A DNA stretch of 13,731 nt, taken from the NCBI GenBank assembly GCA_002427325.1, contig DIQS01000004.1, positions 6,320-20,050 on the forward strand, in the 5' to 3' direction. Position 1 is the stretch's first letter. Every line of letters starts with the position of its first letter. Below, piece by piece: positions 6,584-13,731 of this stretch. The stretch comes from Cloacimonetes bacterium UBA5456 (GTDB taxonomy: Bacteria > Cloacimonadota > Cloacimonadia > Cloacimonadales > Cloacimonadaceae). The notes beneath the pieces were generated by a model, which made no database searches, was not told the DNA's origin, and was given only the letters and a program-made list of their open reading frames with translations. Both the position numbers and the translations under genes were made by a program.

Positions 6584-9500
6584 ATGAGAAAACACATGTT
6601 GTTGTTCTTGCTCATTATGGCAATGAGTTTTGGCTTTGCTGCCACCTACCAGATTGGTGATGGCACAGCAACCCAAAACAACGTGCCATGCTATGGTTAT
6701 TATGACTATAGTGTGAGCAAAACCCTCTACACCGCAGCAGAGATTGCAGCGGCTGGCCTCGATAGCCCCGAAGGGTTAATAGGTATAGGCTATGACATAT
6801 CAAACACACCAAATAACTATCTCCTGGAAGACCAATACATCTATATGCGTCACACTGATGCGACGGTATATGAAGATGCAAACATGATTTCCAGCGATGG
6901 TTTCACACTCGTCTATAGTGGCGATATTAACTTTAACGGTGGCGGATGGTTTTTTATAACCTTTGACGCTCCTTTCCCCTATGACGGATCCAGCGGCATT
7001 GAGATCCTCTGGGAAAACAGAAATGGTGATTATGCAACGGGTTACCCCAGCTACAGATCTACTGGAATGACCAATATGGCTGCTTATAAGAACCAAGATA
7101 ACACTTTCCCGGAAGCTCCGATAGCCGGATCATGGTCAATGAGCCGTCCTAATATCACCTTGGCAAGCCCTCAAGTGACTCCACCCAATGCTGCAACGCT
7201 TGTTGCACCCGCAGATGGTGGACTCGTTGTCGCTGAAAGCGTCACCTTGCAGTGGGCTAACGGCGGTGGATTCCCCGCAGGCTACAAGCTCTATGTAGGA
7301 GCCTCTAATCCTCCAACTTTTGTTGAGGACCTTGGAGATGTAACATCCTACCTGCTTACAGACCTCGCTGAAGACACCACTTATTATTGGAAAGTCGTGC
7401 CCTACAACGATAATGGCGATCAGACAGACGTTCCCGTTTGGAGCTTTGACGCCAATCCTGCAGGTATGGTTATCGTTGGAGACGGAACCTTAACGCAACG
7501 CTATCCCTTTGGCCATCTCTGGGGTTTTGAGCGCTCTGCCTCTCTTTACACTTTAGATAGTATCGGTTCAGTCGGCGTTATTGAAAGCATCGGCTGGGAT
7601 TGTGTAGCTCTCGGAACAGTGCCCGTTCCTTATAAAATCTATCTCGGCACAACTACTGAAACAGAGATGCAACTACAATCTTTCACTGATTTGATCGAGA
7701 ACATGACTTTGGTTCATGAAGGAGAATATACCTTCTCCACTTCCGGTTGGAACACATTTGATCTCGACGAAGCCTTTACCTACGTCGGCGGAAACCTCAT
7801 CGTTGCCGTGGAAACAAACTATGGCGGCGGCGGCGGATTATCCAGTGAAACCTTCAGATATACCGGTGGCAACACAAACAAACATATCTATTGGCAAGCG
7901 GACAACAATCCTCCTGTCACCACCGGAACCAGATCTGCAAACCTTCCTAATCTCATGCTGCAGCTCGGTGCACTTACCGGTGAGCCACAGCTTTCCGTGA
8001 GCCCCGCAAGCATCAACTTTGGCGAAGCTATCTTTGGTGCCACAATTGGCCCCAGAAACATCAGCCTTTCCAATATCGGTGCTGGAAGTCTCACTGTCAA
8101 TGCAACTGATGTCAGCATCGTCGGCTCTCCTCAGTTCAGCTATGATGACAGCGTATTCCCGCTGGTAATTGGTTCTGCAGAAACGATGACAATTCCCGTG
8201 ACACTCACCGGAACCATTGAAGGCCCTGCCGCAGCAACGATCACGATCAGCTATGCCGGCGAAGACTTTGATGTTGAACTCAGCGGCATTGTCTTGCCCG
8301 AAGGATTAGTTGTTATCGGTAATGGCACCACAAACGGCTATATGCCGGTAAACGCCTATTATGGCTATTCCTATGCTCAGATGCTCTACAAAGCTGATGA
8401 GATCATGACCCAAGATAGCCAGCTTGAAAAGATCGCTTTCCACTGGAACGGTGTAGGCGCAGCTCCGAACTCGAATGAGTGGACTGTTTATATAGGACAC
8501 ACCGACAAAACAGCCTTTGCAGACACCTCTGACTGGATTGAACTTGATGATCTTTCTTTGGTTTATGAAGGCACTCTCGATATCCCCGCTGAAAACATGT
8601 GGATTGAACTCGAGTTTGCAGCGCCCTTTGTTTATAATGGTGCGGACAACCTCGTCATTGCCGTTCTCGAATCAAAGCCAGGCTATGACTCAAGCTCATA
8701 CTTCTTCTACAATACTGCCAGCACGGCAGGTCGTGCTCTTCGCTGTTCAAGTGATGGCACTGTTCCAAACCCCGCCACACCTCCCGCAGGAGCTCTTGCA
8801 GCCACATATCCTAATATTAAAATGTTCTTTGCTGATCTCCCTGAAGAGCCCGTCCTCGCAGTCATCCCGAACGTGGACGAATGGAACTTCGGTTCTAAAG
8901 CTGTCTTCAGCACAAGCACAAAAGAATTCACCATTGCCAACAACGGCGCAGGCGTACTCTCGGTTAACAACGTGACTGTCACCGGTGAGGGCTTTGCCTT
9001 GCAAGAAGCTTTTGAAGCCACAAACCTTGCATCCACCGAATCTTTTGTCATCACCGTGGTATATAATCCCGAAGAAGCCGGTGACTATGAAGGCTTGCTT
9101 GCAATCACTACCGGTCACGGCAGCCGTGAGATCGATCTCCTTGGCTCTTGCTATGATCCCATTATCACAGAGTTCCCCTTCTTCGAAGGTTTTGAAGTTG
9201 GAAACACTGAAGGATCAACGACGATCGCTCAGTGGGAACAGATCATCGGACCAAGCTATAACGACCAATACTGGACTGCAAATAGCACCCAAACAGGCTA
9301 TAATCGCACACCCAGAACCGGTGATTGGAACATAACCCTCCGCTGGAACGGTGAATCCACAATAGTGCGCCCTGTCATGCTCGAAGCCGGTCAAGGCTAT
9401 GGCCTCGAACTCTGGGCTCGTCAGGATGATAATAGTGGTGCTGTTGTTAAAGCAGTTCTTGGTAGAAACGAACAATTAACCGGAGACCTCATTCAAGTAA

Positions 9501-12500
9501 TGGGACCCTCTAATGTTGTTTCCGGAGATTATCAGCAGTTCTACGGTGAGTTTATCGCTCCCGAAACCGGACTCTTTTATCTCGGAATCTATGGTAGTGC
9601 AAACTACACTCCTTGGTATCTCAGCCTCGACGACATCACCTTTGATCTCGCCGACGTGCAAGAAGAGCTTGTTCCTCCGAACAACCTCCAAGCATCAGTT
9701 GATGGCATGGATGTCTCGCTCACTTGGAACGCTCCCGGTGATGTGCCGATTGAACCCGCTGATCCTCAATGGATCACTTGGTGTGATGTTGAGACCTATT
9801 ACGATGCCATTGGAACAAACGGTGAAATCGTGTTTGACGTCGCTCATCGCTATGATGCAAACGACCTCATACCCTTCCAAGACATGGTTCTCACCAAGAT
9901 GAAATTCGTTCCTCAAGAAATAAGCTGCACCTACACCGCAAAGGTGTGGACCGGAACAAGTGCATTTGCACCCGGCGAGCTTATTTATAGCCAAGTTGTA
10001 AACGCTCCCGTAATCGGAGATTGGAACGAAGTCGTCTTCAATACCCCCGTCCCGATTCCCGCTACAGGCGAACTCTGGATTGGTTATGAAGCAGATACCC
10101 TTGGCGGACATCCTGCAGGTTGTGACGATGGTCCCCATGTTGCCGGAAAAGGTAATATGATTTATTTCGACGGCTTGTGGTTGCAGCTTACCGATCTTAG
10201 CGATGAGCTCACATATAACTGGTCAATCCAAGGTTATGTCGATAACGCTTCCGCTCCCGATCAAGCTATCGCTCTCAAACCCATTCAGGAAAAGAGCAGA
10301 CCGCTTGTTCAAAATGCAAACTTTAGCAGAAAACACAGCTTAGTAACCAAACAAGTAGAGCCTGTCAGCCGTGAGCTGAACCGCTTCCTTAATGGTTATT
10401 ACGTATATCGCGATGATAGCTTGATTGCAACGATCAACGATCCTGCAACGCTGGAATATCTCGATGCAGTCACTGCTGCCGGAGTATATTCCTACACAGT
10501 CACCGCAATCTATGATGGCGGCGAATCAGAACCCGCAGGCCCCGTGGAAGTAGAAGTAGAAGCACCCGCTGCTCCTGTCTTCGCAATCACGCCCACCAGC
10601 CATAACTTTGGCCAAGTGAACGTGGGCTCCACCCAGAGCCAGCAGTTCACCATCTCCAACGCAGGCGCAGGAACACTCACCATCAACGCTATCACCATTA
10701 GCGGTGCAATGATGAGCCTGGGCACCCTGCCTACTCTTCCTGTCAGCCTCACTGCAGGTCAGACCCTTGAATTCAACGCTAACTATACGCCCACAGCAGA
10801 AGGCGCACACACCGGAGCTATCACCATCACCGACAACCTCACCCGCATTGCCCACACCGTGGCACTCAGCGGAACAGGCGTCGATATGGGCGATCTCTAT
10901 CCGCCCACAAACCTGCAAGCAAGCGTATCAGGAATGGACGTTACCCTCACATGGGAACCGCCTGTAACCGGCGAATGGATCACCTGGTGTATCCCCGAAG
11001 ATATCGGTAACGGAATCGGCACAAACAGCGCAGCTACATTTGATGTCGCACACCGCTTTGATGCAAACGATCTCGCACCCTATCAAGGCAATGCCATCAC
11101 CAGAGTGAGCTTTGTTCCCAACGAAGCTAACTGCGTATATACCGTGAAACTCTGGGCAGGAACCAGCGCTGCTGCTCCTTCCACAATGATTCACAGTCAA
11201 GTAGTCAGCTCTCCCGTAATCGGTGCTTGGAATGAAGTATTGCTCACCAGCCCCGTCACCATCCCTGCCACCGGCGAACTCTGGGTCGGCTTTGAAAGCA
11301 ACACCCAAGCAGGATATCCTGCAGGTTGCGACAACGGTCCTGCCGTCAACGGTAAGGGTAATATGATCAATATGGGCGGCTGGGACACGCTTATAGACGT
11401 AGCCCCGACGCTTAACTATAACTGGTCGATCATGGCTTATGTGGACTATGAAGCACGCGCACTCGTGCATGCCGATCAGCCCGCAATTGCTGAGCCTGTA
11501 GTCAGTGTCAACAAGACCGCTACAACTCGCAATGTCGCTGAGCTTAGCGTGAACAACGACCTCACGGTTGCTTCTCACGAAATCCCCGGCGTTAACCGTG
11601 CTCGCACCGGATATAATCTCTATCGTGATAACGTTCTTGTCGGAACCGTGGCTGAAAACGAAGACTACATCTATGTAGATAGCGTCACAAGCTTCGGCAC
11701 CTATGCTTACACTGTCACCGCCGTCTATGACGAAGGCGAATCCGCTCCTGAAGGACCGGTTGTAGTTACAGTTGCCGATCTTGAGCCTCCGACAGACCTG
11801 GGCTACAGCATCGCTCAAAATCACGTTACCTTGAACTGGGCTAATCCCACTCCTCCGCTTGAAGGCGAATGGATTTCCTGGTCTAATAACGATGATCTTG
11901 GTAACAGCATCGGAACCGGCGGCGCCACTTCCTTTGAAGTAGCACATCGCTATGCCGCAAGCGACCTCACCGATCATGTCGGCGGCCGCATTGCTAAAGT
12001 GATGATTGTCCCCGGTTATGAATTCTGCACCTACACCGTCAAGGTATGGACCGGCGGCAACGCCAGCAGCCCTGGTAACCTCATGGCTACTCAGGTTGTT
12101 GAGAACCCGCAAGTCGGTACTTGGAACTCCGTCATCCTCTACAACCCTGTTGAGATTCTTGCAGGTCAGGAACTGTGGATTGGCTACCATGTGAACACCC
12201 AGGGTGGACACCCTGCCGGTTGCGACAATGGCCCCATGGTTTCCGGCAAAGGCAACATGATGAACATGGGTGGTTGGACAACACTTGATGCCGTGGCAGC
12301 AAGCCTCACCTACAACTGGCAGATCCAAGGCCTCGTTGTCCAAACCAGAGATGGTAAGAACGTTGAAACCCCGATCTTGGTCGATAACCAGAGCACCGGC
12401 CCCATGAGCACGCTCAGCCTCGCTCAGGTATCTCCCAAGAAAGACCGTAATGTCGTCCTCGTAGGCTACAGAGTCTATAGAGATGGCGAATACATCGGCT

Positions 12501-13507
12501 CTGTCAACGATCCGGATATCACAACATTCACCCAGCGCTCCGTGCCTAACGGCGTGTATGTATATGGCGTCACCGGCGTATATAACACCGGCGAATCCAG
12601 CCCCGCAACCATCGAAGTGACAGTTAATCTCGAATTGGAAGAAGCAGTCTTTGAAGATAGCTTCGAAGAATATGCAGACTTTGCCACCGCCTTCGAGCCT
12701 TGGACTCTTAGAGACCAAGACGGAAGTGAAAGCTATGGCTTTACCGGAATCGAATTCCCCGGTAGCGGCTCAGCATTTGCCTATATGATCTTCAATCCTT
12801 CACAGACCGTGCCTCCGATTGTCGGACTCGATCCTTATGAAGGTGCCAAGATGGCAGCGTCCTTTGCCGCAGTCAATGGTCCAAACAACGACTACCTGAT
12901 CACACCTCGTATCCAGTTGGGAACCAATAGCGCAATAAGATTCTTTGCACGTTCACACACTGCACAGTATGGTCTTGAGCGCTTCAAGGCTGCCGTATCG
13001 ATCATGCCCAGCCCCGGTATCATGAGCGGATATAACTATGTCTCCGGCGACGAAGACGTTCTCGTTCCTGCAAACTGGACTGAGTATTACTACGATATCA
13101 GCAACTATGACAACCAGCAGGTTTACATAGCAGTACGTTGCGTATCTGACGATGCTTTCGTATTCTATGTGGATAACTTCTCAGTGCACACAGACCTCAC
13201 TTCCAACGAAGATGAGTTCGCACCTGTTGCAGTTACCCAGCTTGCGGGCAACTATCCCAACCCCTTCAACCCTGAAACCACCATTTCCTACAGCATGAAG
13301 GAAGCAGGCTCTGTCAGCATCGACATCTATAACATCAAAGGCCAGTTGGTCAAACACTTGGTCAAAGGTGATATGGCAGCCGGCAACCACACGGTTGTTT
13401 GGAATGGAACAGATAATAATAACCGCGCTGTATCCTCAGGCGTTTACTTCTATAAGATGAACTCCGGTAACTACAGCTCGACCAAGAAAATGATCATGAT
13501 GAAATAA
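6584..13507 (+). CDS. Giant multidomain secreted surface protein with type IX-type C-terminal sorting domain
   Basis: The 2307-residue protein has a signal peptide (residues 1-20, hydrophobic core LLFLLIMAMSFGF). By eye the order is: beta-rich module A1 (21-194), FN3 (200-291), module A2 (295-466), HYDIN/choice-of-anchor-D-like Ig (467-572), module A3 (575-750), a second such Ig (755-859), choice-of-anchor-J/MAM-like (860-1024), long repeat B1 (1030-1325), a third Ig (1330-1434), long repeats B2 (1439-1731) and B3 (1734-2014), a second anchor-J-like domain (about 2022-2206), and the sorting domain (2223-2307). No protease, glycosidase or other catalytic motif is recognised, so an adhesive or structural role at the cell surface is inferred. 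The start is ATG with AAGGAG at 6573-6578. It has its own upstream region and terminator, so it is probably monocistronic. Base composition rises from about 40% GC early to about 60% late. Confidence 0.92.
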   Translation: MRKHMLLFLLIMAMSFGFAATYQIGDGTATQNNVPCYGYYDYSVSKTLYTAAEIAAAGLDSPEGLIGIGYDISNTPNNYLLEDQYIYMRHTDATVYEDANMISSDGFTLVYSGDINFNGGGWFFITFDAPFPYDGSSGIEILWENRNGDYATGYPSYRSTGMTNMAAYKNQDNTFPEAPIAGSWSMSRPNITLASPQVTPPNAATLVAPADGGLVVAESVTLQWANGGGFPAGYKLYVGASNPPTFVEDLGDVTSYLLTDLAEDTTYYWKVVPYNDNGDQTDVPVWSFDANPAGMVIVGDGTLTQRYPFGHLWGFERSASLYTLDSIGSVGVIESIGWDCVALGTVPVPYKIYLGTTTETEMQLQSFTDLIENMTLVHEGEYTFSTSGWNTFDLDEAFTYVGGNLIVAVETNYGGGGGLSSETFRYTGGNTNKHIYWQADNNPPVTTGTRSANLPNLMLQLGALTGEPQLSVSPASINFGEAIFGATIGPRNISLSNIGAGSLTVNATDVSIVGSPQFSYDDSVFPLVIGSAETMTIPVTLTGTIEGPAAATITISYAGEDFDVELSGIVLPEGLVVIGNGTTNGYMPVNAYYGYSYAQMLYKADEIMTQDSQLEKIAFHWNGVGAAPNSNEWTVYIGHTDKTAFADTSDWIELDDLSLVYEGTLDIPAENMWIELEFAAPFVYNGADNLVIAVLESKPGYDSSSYFFYNTASTAGRALRCSSDGTVPNPATPPAGALAATYPNIKMFFADLPEEPVLAVIPNVDEWNFGSKAVFSTSTKEFTIANNGAGVLSVNNVTVTGEGFALQEAFEATNLASTESFVITVVYNPEEAGDYEGLLAITTGHGSREIDLLGSCYDPIITEFPFFEGFEVGNTEGSTTIAQWEQIIGPSYNDQYWTANSTQTGYNRTPRTGDWNITLRWNGESTIVRPVMLEAGQGYGLELWARQDDNSGAVVKAVLGRNEQLTGDLIQVMGPSNVVSGDYQQFYGEFIAPETGLFYLGIYGSANYTPWYLSLDDITFDLADVQEELVPPNNLQASVDGMDVSLTWNAPGDVPIEPADPQWITWCDVETYYDAIGTNGEIVFDVAHRYDANDLIPFQDMVLTKMKFVPQEISCTYTAKVWTGTSAFAPGELIYSQVVNAPVIGDWNEVVFNTPVPIPATGELWIGYEADTLGGHPAGCDDGPHVAGKGNMIYFDGLWLQLTDLSDELTYNWSIQGYVDNASAPDQAIALKPIQEKSRPLVQNANFSRKHSLVTKQVEPVSRELNRFLNGYYVYRDDSLIATINDPATLEYLDAVTAAGVYSYTVTAIYDGGESEPAGPVEVEVEAPAAPVFAITPTSHNFGQVNVGSTQSQQFTISNAGAGTLTINAITISGAMMSLGTLPTLPVSLTAGQTLEFNANYTPTAEGAHTGAITITDNLTRIAHTVALSGTGVDMGDLYPPTNLQASVSGMDVTLTWEPPVTGEWITWCIPEDIGNGIGTNSAATFDVAHRFDANDLAPYQGNAITRVSFVPNEANCVYTVKLWAGTSAAAPSTMIHSQVVSSPVIGAWNEVLLTSPVTIPATGELWVGFESNTQAGYPAGCDNGPAVNGKGNMINMGGWDTLIDVAPTLNYNWSIMAYVDYEARALVHADQPAIAEPVVSVNKTATTRNVAELSVNNDLTVASHEIPGVNRARTGYNLYRDNVLVGTVAENEDYIYVDSVTSFGTYAYTVTAVYDEGESAPEGPVVVTVADLEPPTDLGYSIAQNHVTLNWANPTPPLEGEWISWSNNDDLGNSIGTGGATSFEVAHRYAASDLTDHVGGRIAKVMIVPGYEFCTYTVKVWTGGNASSPGNLMATQVVENPQVGTWNSVILYNPVEILAGQELWIGYHVNTQGGHPAGCDNGPMVSGKGNMMNMGGWTTLDAVAASLTYNWQIQGLVVQTRDGKNVETPILVDNQSTGPMSTLSLAQVSPKKDRNVVLVGYRVYRDGEYIGSVNDPDITTFTQRSVPNGVYVYGVTGVYNTGESSPATIEVTVNLELEEAVFEDSFEEYADFATAFEPWTLRDQDGSESYGFTGIEFPGSGSAFAYMIFNPSQTVPPIVGLDPYEGAKMAASFAAVNGPNNDYLITPRIQLGTNSAIRFFARSHTAQYGLERFKAAVSIMPSPGIMSGYNYVSGDEDVLVPANWTEYYYDISNYDNQQVYIAVRCVSDDAFVFYVDNFSVHTDLTSNEDEFAPVAVTQLAGNYPNPFNPETTISYSMKEAGSVSIDIYNIKGQLVKHLVKGDMAAGNHTVVWNGTDNNNRAVSSGVYFYKMNSGNYSSTKKMIMMK
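9671..10558 (+). repeat. Long repeat B1 of the giant protein (FN3 split by nested module)
   Basis: Residues 1030-1325. It opens with an FN3 first half (PPNNLQASVDGMDVSLTW), switches to a beta-rich insert at about 1062-1220 (WITWC, FDVAHRYDANDL, CTYTAKVWTG, GELWIGYEAD, HPAGCDDGP, YNWSIQGYVD), passes a ~50-residue basic linker, and returns to an FN3 second half (GYYVYRDDSLIATI to YTVTAIYDGGESEPAGP). Similarity to B2 and B3 is clear in protein, but the DNA has diverged, so the duplication is old. Confidence 0.85.
10898..11776 (+). repeat. Long repeat B2 of the giant protein
   Basis: Residues 1439-1731, with the same layout as B1: PPTNLQASVSGMDVTLTW, insert at about 1463-1621 (EWITWC, FDVAHRFDANDL, CVYTVKLWAG, GELWVGFES, YPAGCDNGP, YNWSIMAYVD), a ~54-residue variable linker, then GYNLYRDNVLVGTV to YTVTAVYDEGESAPEGP. 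By eye B1 and B2 are the closest pair of the three. A HYDIN-like Ig domain (1330-1434) separates them. Confidence 0.85.
11783..12625 (+). repeat. Long repeat B3 of the giant protein
   Basis: Residues 1734-2014: EPPTDLGYSIAQNHVTLNW, insert at about 1761-1919 (EWISWSNNDD, FEVAHRYAASDL, CTYTVKVWTG, QELWIGYHVN, HPAGCDNGP, YNWQIQGLVV), a ~41-residue linker, then GYRVYRDGEYIGSV to YGVTGVYNTGESSPA. It follows B2 directly without an intervening Ig domain. The tryptophan-cysteine pair of B1 and B2 is tryptophan-serine here (S1767). Confidence 0.83.
13250..13504 (+). other. C-terminal sorting domain (type IX secretion type A / FlgD-Ig-like) of the giant protein
   Basis: Residues 2223-2307 start at NYPNPFNPETTISYSM and continue with VSIDIYNIKGQLV, then AGNHTVVWNGTDNNNRAVSSGVYFYKM, ending SSTKKMIMMK. 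This is the Por-secretion-tail/FlgD-Ig-like pattern that ends many exported proteins in FCB bacteria. In Bacteroidota such tails direct passage through the type IX system and may be removed during surface anchoring. No type IX machinery gene is in this window, so the route is inferred. Confidence 0.85.
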
Positions 13508-13525
13508 ATCATCACATAATCTAAA

Positions 13526-13560
13526 GAGAGAGGAGCTACGAAAGTGGCTCCTCTTTCGTA
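13526..13560 (+). terminator. Strong rho-independent terminator after the giant gene
   Basis: A 14-bp stem (13526-13539 with 13544-13557, including two G-T wobbles) is capped by a GAAA tetraloop at 13540-13543. The 3' arm itself contains TTT and runs into CGTATTTAT. It starts 18 nt after the stop codon of the surface-protein gene. Confidence 0.85.
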
Positions 13561-13626
13561 TTTATCGAGAATTTAGTCGTCTTTTTCGAAAGAGCATATA
13601 AACTCTCTGATTACATAGCCTTATCC

Positions 13627-13728
13627 ATGCCTTCCTTATTGGGTTCTGGTCATGATATGGTCATGATGTGGTCATGGGCATGAGCATATCATAAGCGGAT
13701 GATAAGCTGATATCAGTAAGGAAGGCAT
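13627..13728. repeat. Non-coding repeat cluster bounded by a 12-bp perfect inverted repeat
   Basis: ATGCCTTCCTTA (13627-13638) and TAAGGAAGGCAT (13717-13728) are exact reverse complements 78 bases apart. Between them lie three 11-bp tandem units, an 8-bp inner inverted repeat (ATGATATG at 13652-13659, CATATCAT at 13685-13692) and two further 11-bp-spaced units (13689-13699 and 13700-13710). No open frame with a ribosome binding site is present. The window ends three bases later, so a larger element may continue beyond it. Confidence 0.6.
13648..13680 (+). repeat. Three tandem 11-bp units
   Basis: The units GGTCATGATAT (13648), GGTCATGATGT (13659) and GGTCATGGGCA (13670) follow each other without a gap. 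The first two differ at one base, and the third keeps GGTCATG. The period is close to one DNA helical turn, which would place bound proteins on one face, but a function is not shown. Confidence 0.7.
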
Positions 13729-13731
13729 AGG

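Noticed and set aside
10928..12718. Antisense open frame of 596 codons opposite repeats B2 and B3
   Set aside because: It starts at TTG without a Shine-Dalgarno, its peptide just mirrors the sense repeats, and the sense frame has strong domain and signal-peptide evidence. Sense codon bias in a GC-richer stretch explains the lack of antisense stops.
6584..13507. A hidden peptidase or glycosidase domain in the giant protein
   Set aside because: No catalytic motif of gingipain, subtilisin, metalloprotease or glycoside hydrolase families was seen. All segments read as beta-sandwich repeats.
13648..13710. CRISPR array
   Set aside because: Units are 11 bp with no spacers, and no cas gene is nearby.

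Overview
This 13.7-kb window looks like chromosomal DNA of a diderm (Gram-negative-type) bacterium of the FCB superphylum, most likely Candidatus Cloacimonadota (Cloacimonas-like). The lineage is inferred. The evidence is a LolA lipoprotein chaperone, which implies an outer membrane, and a very large secreted protein built of FN3-like, HYDIN/choice-of-anchor-D-like and choice-of-anchor-J-like domains that ends in a type IX-secretion/FlgD-like C-terminal domain. The 'NYPNPFNP' tail style, moderate GC content and strong AGGAG ribosome binding sites fit. All genes read on the + strand. No RNA gene, CRISPR array, insertion sequence or phage gene was found.

Region 1 (1-6295) is a compact housekeeping operon with gaps of 9-19 nt and one overlap. 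It holds the 3' end of an RsuA/RluB-type pseudouridine synthase, a divergent YchF-family nucleotide-binding protein, the DNA translocase FtsK, the periplasmic lipoprotein carrier LolA (overlapping ftsK by 14 nt), a mannose-1-phosphate guanylyltransferase, and a stand-alone SagB-type nitroreductase with a TTG start. A rho-independent terminator follows at 6257-6295. The genes join translation and ribosome maintenance, chromosome segregation, outer-membrane lipoprotein transport and GDP-mannose supply for surface glycans.

Region 2 (6296-6583) is an AT-rich intergenic stretch with a 9-bp-arm palindrome enclosing a consensus TATAAT, a candidate control site for the next gene.

Region 3 (6584-13507) is one gene encoding a 2307-residue exported protein. 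In order it carries a signal peptide, three free-standing beta-rich (jelly-roll-like) modules, one ordinary FN3 domain, HYDIN-like Ig domains, a choice-of-anchor-J/MAM-like domain, three long repeats, a second anchor-J domain and the C-terminal sorting domain. In each long repeat an FN3 domain appears to be split by a nested ~155-residue module. This nested architecture is the most distinctive feature of the window. No catalytic domain is recognisable, so an adhesive or structural surface role is inferred.

Region 4 (13508-13731) has a strong terminator with a GAAA loop. It is followed by a small non-coding repeat cluster at the window edge: three 11-bp tandem units and an inner inverted repeat enclosed by a 12-bp perfect inverted repeat.
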